Below, one piece after another: positions 24,652 through 33,800 of a stretch of DNA of 64,000 nucleotides. Source of the stretch: Sulfurimicrobium sp963741495 (lineage in GTDB: Bacteria; Pseudomonadota; Gammaproteobacteria; Burkholderiales; Sulfuricellaceae); contig CAVUID010000007.1 of the NCBI GenBank assembly GCA_963741495.1, positions 124,001 through 188,000 on the forward strand, in the 5' to 3' direction. The translations under genes were made by a program, and so were the position numbers. Under the pieces are notes generated by a model. The model was not told the origin of the DNA. It searched no databases and worked only from the letters and a program-made list of their open reading frames with translations. Position 1 is the stretch's first letter. Every line of letters starts with the position of its first letter.

Positions 24652-25627
24652 ATGACTACTTTTGACGTCTTCAATGGCGACGCCGACGGCATCTGCGCGC
24701 TGCACCAGCTGCGTCTGGCCGAGCCGCGCGAAGAGCACGCTGATTACCGGCATCAAGCGCGACATTGCCCTGTTGCAGCAGGTTGAGGCTGGCACTGGCG
24801 ACCAGATCACCGTGCTGGACATCTCGCTCGACAAGAACCGCGCCGCCCTGTTGCACCTGCTGGACGCTGGCGCAGGCGTGACTTATGTGGACCACCACTA
24901 CGCCGGGGAAATCCCCGCCCACCCTGCCCTGCGGGCGCTGATCGATCCCGACCCGGAAGTCTGCACCAGCCTGCTGGTCGACCGCATGCTGCAAGGCAGG
25001 TTCAGGGCCTGGGCAGTGGTTGCGGCTTTTGGCGACAACCTGCATGGCGCCGCGGCACGAGCCGCCGCACCGCTGAACCTTGCACCACAGCAGCTTGACG
25101 CCCTGCGCGAGCTGGGGGAATGCATCAACTACAATGCCTATGGCGAAAGTGTGGATGATCTTTATTTCCACCCCGCCGAGCTTTACCGGCGCCTGCACCC
25201 CTACCCCGACCCTCTGGATTTTATTGCGGCAGAACCTGCTTTCCCGCTTCTGAAACAGGGCTACGCGGGTGATATGGCGCTGGCACAAGCCGTGGCGCCT
25301 GAATGGGAAACTCCGGCCGGCAGCGCCACTATCCTGCCTGACCAGCCCTGGAGCCGGCGCGTCAGCGGGGTTTTCGGCAATCATCTGGCACGCGCCGAGC
25401 CTGCCCTCGCCCATGCCGTGCTGACCCGCAAAGCCAATGGCGGCTATCTTGTCAGCGTGCGCGCCCCACGCAACAACCCGACTGGCGCCGACGAACTGTG
25501 CCGCCAGTTCGAGAGTGGCGGCGGGCGCAAAGCCGCCGCCGGGATCAATCATCTGCCGGAAAATGAGCTGGCGCGTTTCCTGGCCTGCTTCACAGCGGCA
25601 TTCCAGCAAAGTGGAAGCACGCCCTGA
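24652..25627 (+). pseudogene. DHH-family phosphoesterase-like protein, frameshifted by one base
   Basis: The protein begins with the DxD-type motif FNGDADGICALHQL and carries the family DHH in VTYVDHHYAGEIP, ending with a GGGRKAAAG segment typical of the C-terminal DHHA1-like domain. DHH proteins hydrolyse phosphodiesters such as nanoRNA or cyclic dinucleotides; this subfamily's substrate is not known to me. One extra G near 24733 shifts the frame after AEPRE; without it the protein reads ESTLITGIKRD and is 324 aa. Confidence 0.8.
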
Positions 25628-25643
25628 GGCCGGAATCCCGGGC

Positions 25644-27150
25644 TTAGAACTTGCTGTGTGGTGAGTTCAAGTGGTCAGCCACATGGCCCGTCTGCGCCGC
25701 TGCGTGGTGATGCAGCGCGGCGTGATCAGGCTCGATGGGTGTGGGTTTGCCGACGAAATGGGGCAGCAGCGAACCGATAACCATACCCGCCACACTGGCC
25801 AGCAGGCCGACCAGTTGCGGCGGCCACAGACCAGCCGGATTGAAAGCCTCCAGCAGCAGCCAGCTTGTCAGTCCGGCAGTAATGGCAAACAGGGCGCCCT
25901 GGGTATTGGCGCGCTTCCAGTACAGCCCGAATACCAGCGGCACGAAAGCCATGACCAAGGTTACCTTGTAGGCATTGCTTACCATCTCGTAAATGCTCGC
26001 GCCGGAATTTAGCGCAAACAGGGTGACGATCACCGCAAAGCACACCACCACCAGGCGCATGGTCCACAGGAAATGGCGATCGCTTTGCTGGCCGATGACA
26101 TTTTTCAGAATGTTTTCAGTGAAGGTGACCGAGGGGGCAAGCAGGGTGCCGCTCGCCGTGCTCATGATGGCGGATAGCAGCGCGCCAAAAAACATCACCT
26201 GGGCAAAAATCGGCATGTGGTTAAGAATCAGACTGGGCAGGATGAGTTGCGGATCCTTTTCCATCAGCCCTGTGACCAGGGCCGGATCAATCAGGCTGGC
26301 TGAATAGGCAAGATACAAGGGGATAAAGGCAAACACGAAATACAGGCTGCCCCCCAGGATCGATCCTGTCACAGCGGTCTTTTCGTTGCGTGCCGACATG
26401 ACGCGCTGGAATACGTCCTGCTGCGGAATGGAGCCGAACATCATGGTGACGCCCGCGGCGATAAATGCCAGCACATCCCGGGTCTCAAGCGCGGGCCAGA
26501 ATTCAAATTTGCCTGCCGTGTGCGCGTGTTCCACCACCCGGCCGACGCCGCCCGCCATATCGCTGGCCAGGTAGGCGATGTACAGCAGGCCCACCACGAT
26601 AATGCTCATCTGGAAAAAATCTGTCAGCGCCACCGACCACATGCCGCCAAACAAGGTATAAACCAGCACGATCGCGGCCCCGAGCACCATGCCGTCGCTG
26701 CTTGAAATCGCACCACCCGAGACAATGGAAAAAACCAGCCCCGAGTGCAATGATTTGGGCCGAAACCCAGCCCAGATAGGAAATCACGATGGCGATACCG
26801 GTCAGAATTTCCACCGTGCGGTTATAACGCTGACGGTAGTAGTCGCCGATGGTCAGCAGGTTCAGCTTGTACAGTTTGGCCGCAAAAAACATGCCCACCA
26901 GAATCAGGCACATGCTGGCGCCAAAAGGATCTTCGACGATACCCCTGAGGCCGTCCTGCACGAATTTGGCGGAAATGCCCAGCACGGCTTCCGAGCCGAA
27001 CCAGGTTGCGAACACCGTGGCGGTGACGATATACAGCGGCAGGTGACGGCCGGCGACCACATAATCCCGGGCCGTATGAACCCGGGTGGCGGCATACAGG
27101 CCGATGCCGATGGAAACCAGAAGATAGAGCGCGATAAACCACATCAGCAT
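25644..27150 (-). pseudogene. Sodium:solute symporter (SSS family), frameshifted by one base
   Basis: A PutP/PanF-like symporter with 13 predicted membrane segments and the family segment SYLGWVSAQIIALG. The N-terminal half (from ATG 27150) and the C-terminal half are in different frames; an extra G in the run of four (plus strand C at 26739-26742) accounts for it, and removing it gives LGLVFSIVSGGAISSSDG and a 501-aa protein. The substrate cannot be read from sequence. A His-rich C-terminal tail (HAALHHHAAAQTGHVADH) is unusual. Confidence 0.82.
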
Positions 27151-27180
27151 GGAGGATGCTTCCACGTTTTGCGTTAAACA

Positions 27181-27262
27181 AACAGGATTACATGATTTCA
27201 AGGATTAACCGGACCGGGGAGTTTGTCCTGATAAGTCCCGTTAATCCTGTCTATATCTTATT
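27181..27262. repeat. GGATTAAC/GTTAATCC palindromic repeat
   Basis: AACAGGATTACATGATTTCA and GGATTAACCGG on the left face CCGTTAATCCTGTCTATATC on the right. It belongs to the ACAGGATTAACAGGAT type of dispersed repeats. It fills the gap between the symporter start and the ubiB stop; its right end touches the ubiB stop codon. Confidence 0.6.
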
Positions 27263-28793
27263 CCAGATACTGCATTACCCACGGCAGTGTCTGCGACAGC
27301 AGAACCAGGGTCAGCAGCACGGCCAGCAGCCAGAAACGGCCACGTTCGCGGCGCTCGCGCGCTTCCATCTCGGCGCGCAGATGCAGAAGATCGCTTTCAT
27401 GGTCGCGGTTCAGCGCGGCATGGGCCAGGCGCGGCAGCTGTGGCAGGATACCGGCCCAGCCTGGCGCTTCGGTTTTGAGCGCATTCATCAGCCCGCGCCA
27501 ACCGATTTGCTCCGACATCCAGCGCTCAAGGTAGGGCTTGGCGGTCTGCCACAGATCGAGATCGGGGTCGAGCTCCCGTCCCAGGCCCTCGATATTGAGC
27601 AGGGTCTTCTGCAGCAGCACCAGCTGCGGCTGAATCTCTACATTGAAGCGGCGCGAGGCCTGGAACAACCCCAGCAGCACGCGTCCAAAGGAGATTTCCT
27701 TGAGCGGGCGGTCGAAAGCCGGTTCGCACACAGCGCGAATCGCCGCTTCGAATTCGTCCACCCGGGTACCCTTCGGCGCCCAGCCGGACTCGATGTGCGC
27801 CTGCGCGACGCGTTTGTAATCGCGGCGGAAGAAAGCGAGAAAATTCTGCGCCAGATAATTGCGGTCCACGTCGGTGAGCGTGCCCATGATGCCGAAATCG
27901 AGCGCAATATAACGCCCGTCGGGCGCCACCAGGATGTTGCCGGGATGCATGTCGGCATGAAAGAAACCGTCGCGGAATACCTGGGTGAAGAAAATTTCCA
28001 CGCCAGCGCAGGCCAGCTTGGGGATATTCACGCCCAGTTCGCGCAACTTGTCGACCTGGCTGATAGGCGTGCCGTCCATCCACTCCATCACCATTACCCC
28101 GGTATGGCAGTAATCCCAGAATACTTCCGGCACCACCAGCAGATCTGAGCCATCGAAGTTGCGGCGCAACTGGGAAGCGCTGGCAGCCTCGCGCATCAGG
28201 TCAAGCTCGTCATGCAGATGTTTTTCGAATTCCGCTACCACCTCGCGCGGCTTGAGGCGTTTCCCGTCAGCCCACAGGGTTTCGATCAGGCCGCCGCCGA
28301 CATACAGCAGGTCAATATCCTTGTCGATCAGGGGGGCAATGCCGGGGCGCAGGATTTTTACCGCTGCGCGGCGGCCATTCTTGAGCACAGCCAGGTGAAC
28401 CTGGGCCACCGAAGCGGATGCGATGGGGATTTCATCGAATTCGGAAAACACTTCACTGACCGGCCGGCCATAAACCTTGCGCAAAACGTCCAGCGCCTGT
28501 GCCGTGGGGAAAGGCGGCACGCGATCCTGCAATTTGGCCAGCTCGTTGGCAATGTCGAGGGGCACCAGGTCGCGCCGGGTCGAAAGCAACTGGCCGAATT
28601 TGACAAAAATCGGCCCCAGCGCCTCCAGCGCCAGGCGCAAACGTTCGGCACGCGGTGCCTTGATCGGCCGCCAGAACAGCGCCAGCTTGACCAGCGGGCG
28701 CAAAATGCGGAAGCGTTCGTGCCCAAGGAAGAACTCCTCCAGGCCAAAGCGGAAGACCACATGCAGAATTTTGATCAGGCGCAGCAGCCGCAT
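27258..28793 (-). CDS. ubiB: UbiB, atypical kinase-like ATPase for ubiquinone synthesis
   Basis: This 511-aa member of the ADCK/ABC1 family has the invariant KxGQ motif (FVKFGQLLSTRRD), the Ala-rich loop PIASASVAQVH, the ExD-type motif (EFEKHLHDELDL) and the catalytic region HADMHPGN...IALDFGIMG. The C-terminal ~25 residues form a membrane anchor (FWLLAVLLTLVLLSQTLPWVM). It needs no phosphotransfer to a protein; its ATPase supports the Ubi complex. It starts 2 bp after ubiJ. Confidence 0.96.
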   Translation of the reverse strand: MRLLRLIKILHVVFRFGLEEFFLGHERFRILRPLVKLALFWRPIKAPRAERLRLALEALGPIFVKFGQLLSTRRDLVPLDIANELAKLQDRVPPFPTAQALDVLRKVYGRPVSEVFSEFDEIPIASASVAQVHLAVLKNGRRAAVKILRPGIAPLIDKDIDLLYVGGGLIETLWADGKRLKPREVVAEFEKHLHDELDLMREAASASQLRRNFDGSDLLVVPEVFWDYCHTGVMVMEWMDGTPISQVDKLRELGVNIPKLACAGVEIFFTQVFRDGFFHADMHPGNILVAPDGRYIALDFGIMGTLTDVDRNYLAQNFLAFFRRDYKRVAQAHIESGWAPKGTRVDEFEAAIRAVCEPAFDRPLKEISFGRVLLGLFQASRRFNVEIQPQLVLLQKTLLNIEGLGRELDPDLDLWQTAKPYLERWMSEQIGWRGLMNALKTEAPGWAGILPQLPRLAHAALNRDHESDLLHLRAEMEARERRERGRFWLLAVLLTLVLLSQTLPWVMQYLE

Positions 28794-28795
28794 GT

Positions 28796-29404
28796 CTACG
28801 AATCCGTCCTTTGCATCAACCGCTCCACTCGTTTTTCCAGCCGTGCTGCCGCATCGCGCAGCGTGTCCACGTCCCTGACAAATTCTTCTATATCCTTGCG
28901 CCGGGCCAACAGCGGCTTTTCCTCGGTCCAGTACTCGACCAGATTGGCAGCCAGGCTCTCAGCCGCCTGCCGGGTGTGCAATAGCAGGCTCGAGCCGGTG
29001 CTGGCCATGCGATGACCCAGCACATCGCCAAAAACCTTGCTCAAATCCTCTTCCGCATCCCAGCGCAGATTCTGCAGGATATTGCCGAAATCCACCGCCA
29101 GGGTTGCATCTCCGGCAGTGTGCACCAGCTCCTGCGGGGTGGGACGCGAAGACAGCATGTGCAGCAAGGCAAGCGGGGAAACACCCAGCGTGGCGTCGGG
29201 TTCCGTGTCTTCCGGGGCAGCGGCGATCATGCCGTCCGACTCGATACTGACAAGCAGCAGCAGGGGCGGCAGGTTGACCCGGAGGGTTTTGCCGGCGTGG
29301 CGCTGCAGGCGCTCCTGCGACCAGGGCTGGCTTTGCAGCAGATGGTTGAAGGTTGCCGCGAAAGCCTGGGCCGTCAGAAGAAGGGGTGGTTCAGCAGGGC
29401 TCAG
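28796..29404 (-). CDS. ubiJ: UbiJ, ubiquinone biosynthesis accessory factor
   Basis: SCP2-domain lipid-binding protein that organises the Ubi complex. The family-like reading frame extends upstream of the first ATG (29230) without a stop: AFAATFNHLLQSQPWSQERL precedes the SCP2 part. No ATG, GTG or TTG is available there. A CTG at 29404, overlapping the ubiE stop (CTGA), gives 202 aa, close to 201 in E. coli, so a rare CTG start coupled to ubiE is the best reading; an ATG start at 29230 would remove the N-terminal third. The C-terminal coiled coil (VDTLRDAAARLEKRVERL) is as in the family. Confidence 0.8.
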   Translation of the reverse strand: MSPAEPPLLLTAQAFAATFNHLLQSQPWSQERLQRHAGKTLRVNLPPLLLLVSIESDGMIAAAPEDTEPDATLGVSPLALLHMLSSRPTPQELVHTAGDATLAVDFGNILQNLRWDAEEDLSKVFGDVLGHRMASTGSSLLLHTRQAAESLAANLVEYWTEEKPLLARRKDIEEFVRDVDTLRDAAARLEKRVERLMQRTDS

Positions 29405-30138
29405 AGCTTGAAACCCTTGTGCAGGGCTACCACGCCACCAGTGAGATTGAAGTATTCCACCCGCTCCAGGCCGGCTTCTTCCATCATCTGCTTGAGGGTG
29501 TCCTGATCCGGATGCATGCGAATGGATTCGGCCAGGTAGCGATAACTCGCTTCGTCGTTGGCGATCAATTTACCCATGACCGGCAGCAGCTTGAAGGAAT
29601 AAAAATCGTAAAACGGACGCAACGGCGCGGCAATCCGGGAAAACTCCAGCACCAGCACCCGTCCGCCGGGCTTGATGACACGGTACATTTCCTTCAGTGC
29701 CGCATCCTTGTGAGTCATGTTGCGCAAGCCAAAGGCTACCGTCACGCAATCGAAATAGTTGCTCGGGAAAGGCAGCTTCTCGCCATCGCACTGCGCTGCG
29801 GTGGGATTGAATCCACCATCCAGCAGCCGGTCGCGGCCCACGGTGAGCATGGAGCTGTTGATATCGGTAAGAATGACCTGGCCGGTAGGGCCGACTTTTT
29901 TCGCAAACTGCAGCGACAGATCGGCACTGCCGCCGGCAACGTCTAGCACCTTGCCGCCCGTGCGCACACCGCTTTGCTCGATGGTGAAGATTTTCCACAG
30001 GCGATGCAGCCCGCCCGACATCACATCATTCATGAGGTCATAGCGGCTGGCGACGGAATGAAAGACTTCCGCGACCTTGCTCGCCTTTTCTTCCTCGGCG
30101 ACCGTCGCGAAGCCGAAGTGTGTGGTTTTATCGCTCAT
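29401..30138 (-). CDS. ubiE: Ubiquinone/menaquinone C-methyltransferase UbiE
   Basis: This 245-aa SAM methyltransferase has the marker FHSVASRYDLMNDVMSGGLHR, motif I VLDVAGGSADLSLQFA, and NYFDCVTVAFGLRNMTHKDA. It methylates the ring carbon of ubiquinone and menaquinone precursors. First gene of the ubiE-ubiJ-ubiB set, which in proteobacteria is normally co-transcribed. Confidence 0.97.
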   Translation of the reverse strand: MSDKTTHFGFATVAEEEKASKVAEVFHSVASRYDLMNDVMSGGLHRLWKIFTIEQSGVRTGGKVLDVAGGSADLSLQFAKKVGPTGQVILTDINSSMLTVGRDRLLDGGFNPTAAQCDGEKLPFPSNYFDCVTVAFGLRNMTHKDAALKEMYRVIKPGGRVLVLEFSRIAAPLRPFYDFYSFKLLPVMGKLIANDEASYRYLAESIRMHPDQDTLKQMMEEAGLERVEYFNLTGGVVALHKGFKL

Positions 30139-30178
30139 TGCTAACCCGCTTCCTTAGATTATCTCTTGCTAACGCAAA

Positions 30179-30634
30179 TTATCCCTTGCTGCCGCAACCG
30201 CCTGAACCACAGCCCCCGGAGCCGCAACCGCCGGATTTCTTGGCAATGGCTTCGTGAACCAGCGACTCCCGGCTGGCACCGGCAGCCTGCAGACGATCCA
30301 GGTAATTCTGCCACAGGGCTTCCTGGTTCATGCCCAGATCATGGAGGTAATCCCAGGAGTAAATCCCGGAATCATGGCCATCGGAGAACTGCAGCACCAC
30401 GGCGTAATTGCCCACAGGCTCGACGCCGTTAATTTCCACTTCCCGCTTGCCGATCTGCAGGGTTTCCTGCCCCGGTCCGTGACCACGCACTTCGGCGGAA
30501 GGCGAATAAACACGCAGGAACTCGCAAGGCAGATGAAAAATTTTGCCGTCGGAAAAGGCGATTTCCAGTTCGCGGGATTTCTGGTGCAACTTGATTTCGG
30601 TGGGGCGGGGGGTGTTTTGATCGAGACCGCTCAT
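30179..30634 (-). CDS. DUF971 (GBBH-like N-terminal domain) protein
   Basis: This 151-aa protein has a DUF971 domain (about 10-100): EIKLHQKSRELEIAFSDG, FHLPCEFLRVYSPSAEV and GNYAVVLQFSDGHDSGIYSW are typical. The domain is found free-standing and at the N-terminus of gamma-butyrobetaine hydroxylase and may bind zinc or iron-sulfur clusters. The last 17 residues are GGCGSGGCGSGGCGSKG, three Gly-Gly-Cys-Gly units. The gene lies 40 bp upstream of ubiE and is likely co-transcribed. Confidence 0.85.
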   Translation of the reverse strand: MSGLDQNTPRPTEIKLHQKSRELEIAFSDGKIFHLPCEFLRVYSPSAEVRGHGPGQETLQIGKREVEINGVEPVGNYAVVLQFSDGHDSGIYSWDYLHDLGMNQEALWQNYLDRLQAAGASRESLVHEAIAKKSGGCGSGGCGSGGCGSKG

Positions 30635-30830
30635 TTAAACATTCCTAAAAAATTTGGGGTAAATCATAACCGAGAACCGGTGCCGCGCCAATCATGAGGG
30701 GCTTCATACCCTGCCCCATGGTTGCCATCCGGCCCGAGACGGGGTAACATTTCCGCCCTTTCGCGCTGATTTTACATGAGTATCTTGGCGCTTTGAGGTT
30801 AGCGATTTCAAACAACTGTACATGATTTAG

Positions 30831-33800
30831 ATGAGGAACGACGTGAGCCATCTTTCGTTGCCGGCACAACAGGGCTTGTATGATCCGCGCCAGGAGCGCG
30901 ACGCGTGCGGCGTGGGCTTTGTTGCACATATCAAGGGCAAACAGAGCCACAGCATGGTTCGCCAGGGCCTGCAAATTCTGGAAAACCTTACCCACCGAGG
31001 CGCCGTGGGCGCAGACCCCCTGGCGGGTGATGGCGCAGGCATTCTGATCCAGATTCCGGACGCATTCCTGCGCGCCGCCTGCTCCACCCACGGCATCAGC
31101 TTGCCGGGCGCGGGCGAATACGGCGTCGGCATGATCTTTCTGCCGCGTGACGCGGCGGCGCGCACTGCCTGCGAGCGCACAATCAGCGAAAAAATCGCCG
31201 TGGAAGGCCAGGCCCTGCTGGGTTGGCGCGATGTGCCAGTGGACAACGCCAGCCTGGGCGAAAGCGTCAAGGCAGAAGAACCGGTCGTCCGTCAGGTATT
31301 TATCGGTCGCGGCGCAAGCTGCCCGGATGGCGAAAGCTTCGAACGCAAACTGTTTGTCATTAGAAAGACGGCTGAGCATGCCGTGAGCAAACTGCCGGAG
31401 GCGCTGGGCAGGGGCTTCTATATTCCGTCCTTGTCCGCGCGCACCATTGTTTACAAGGGCATGCTGCTGGCCAACCAGGTTGGCAAATACTACCTCGACC
31501 TGCAAAACGACAGCGTGGTCAGCGCACTGGCGCTGGTTCATCAACGCTTCTCCACCAACACTTTCCCCACCTGGGATCTGGCCCATCCCTTCCGCATGAT
31601 CGCCCACAACGGCGAAATCAACACCATGCGCGGCAACGTGAACTGGATGGCGGCGCGCCATGCGGCGATGTCCTCGAAACTGCTGGGCGAAGACCTGGAA
31701 AAACTGTGGCCCCTGATCGTGGACGGCCAGTCCGACTCGGCCTGCTTCGACAATGCCCTCGAATTGCTGGTGGCAGGCGGCTACTCGCTTCCTCACGCAA
31801 TGATGATGCTGATCCCCGAAGCCTGGGCGGGCAACCCCCTGATGGACGAGGAGCGCCGCGCTTTTTACGAATATCACGCCGCCCTGATGGAACCCTGGGA
31901 CGGCCCCGCCGCCGTGGCCTTCACCGACGGCCGCCAGATCGGCGCCACGCTGGACCGCAACGGCCTGCGCCCGGCACGTTACCTGATTACCGACGATGAT
32001 GTGGTGCTGATGGCGTCCGAAATGGGCGTGCTCGACATTCCGCAGCACAAGATCGTGAAAAAATGGCGCCTGCAGCCGGGCAAGATGTTCCTGATCGACC
32101 TCGTGGCAGGCCGCATCGTGGACGATGCCGAACTGAAACAGCAGCTTGCCACCGCCAAGCCTTACCGCGAGTGGATCGAAAAATCGCGCTATTTCCTCGG
32201 CGACCTGCCTGACGCCAGCAGCAGCCCGGCGCTCGGGGAAACCCTGCTCGACGCCCAGCAAGCCTTCGGCTATTCGCAGGAAGACCTCAAGTTCATCCTC
32301 GCGCCCATGGCTGCGGCTGGCGAGGAAGCCACCGGCTCCATGGGCATGGATTCCGCCCTGCCCGTGCTCTCCGACAAGAACAGGTTGCTGTACGATTACT
32401 TCCAGCAACTGTTCGCCCAGGTGACCAACCCGCCGATCGACCCGATTCGCGAAGAGATCGTGATGTCGCTGACCTCGTTCATCGGGCCGAAACCCAACCT
32501 GCTCGGCATCGACGAGACCGATCCGCCGCTGCGCCTGGAAGTCCACCAGCCGGTGCTGTCCAATGAGGACCTGGCGAAGCTGCGCGACATCGACCAGCTG
32601 ACGCAGGGACGCTATAAAACCCGGGTACTGGATATCACCTATCCCGCAACACAGGGCGCGGCAGGCTGCGAAGCGGCTATTGCAGCCCTGTGCGTGGCGG
32701 CCGACGCGGCCGTGGCAGAAGGCTACAACGTGCTGATCCTGTCAGACCGGGCCATATCGCAAGGCCGCACCGCCATTCCGGCCCTGCTGGCCTGCGCCGG
32801 CGTGCACCATCATCTGGTTCGCGAAGGTCTGCGCACCAGCGCTGGCCTGGTGGTGGACACAGGCTCCGCCCGTGAAACGCATCACTTTGCCCTGCTTGCC
32901 GGTTATGGCGCCGAGGCGGTTTGCCCCTGGCTGGCCTTCGAAACCGTCGAATCCCTGGCAGGCGCCCTGCCCACCCAGCTGACCGGCAAGGAAGCCGGCA
33001 AGCGCTACATCAAGGCAATCAACAAGGGGCTGCTGAAAGTCATGTCCAAAATGGGCATCTCCACTTACCAGTCCTATTGCGGCGCCCAGATTTTCGAGGC
33101 GGTCGGTCTGAACGCCGGCTTTGTCGCGCAGTATTTCACCGGCACGGCCACCCAGATCGAGGGTGTCGGCCTGCTCGAAATCGCCGAAGAGGCCGTGCGC
33201 ACCCACCAGTCCGCATTCGGCAGCGACCCCGTGCTCTCCAACGCGCTGGAAGCGGGCGGCGAATATGCCTGGCGGGTACGCGGCGAAGCCCACATGTGGA
33301 CGCCGGAAACCATTTCCAAGCTGCAGCACGCCACGCGCTCCAACAACGCCCAGACTTACAAGGAATACGCCAAGCTGATCAACGACCAGAGCACGCAGCT
33401 GAAGACCCTGCGCGGACTGTTCGAGGTCAAGCCGGCAGGCGCCCCGGTGCCGCTGGATGAAGTCGAGCCGGCGAAGGAAATCGTCAAGCGTTTCGTCACC
33501 GGCGCGATGTCGCTCGGCTCCATTTCCACCGAAGCCCACAGCACGCTGGCCATCGCGATGAACCGCATCGGCGGCAAATCCAATACCGGCGAAGGCGGTG
33601 AAGATGCCGCCCGCTTCAGGACCGTGCAGGGCGGCGAGAAGCTCTCCGAAATTATCGGCAAGGGTCGTATCGAGCGCGATCTGGTCATGCAGGAAGGCGA
33701 TTCGCTGCGCTCCCGGATCAAGCAGGTGGCTTCCGGCCGCTTCGGCGTGACGGCGGAATACCTGTCCAGCGCCGACCAGATCCAGATCAAGATGGCGCAG

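Noticed and set aside
30645..32546. 633-codon open frame on the minus strand opposite gltB
   Set aside because: It is the antisense shadow of gltB in a GC-rich genome; its translation has no family features and runs across the gltB start.
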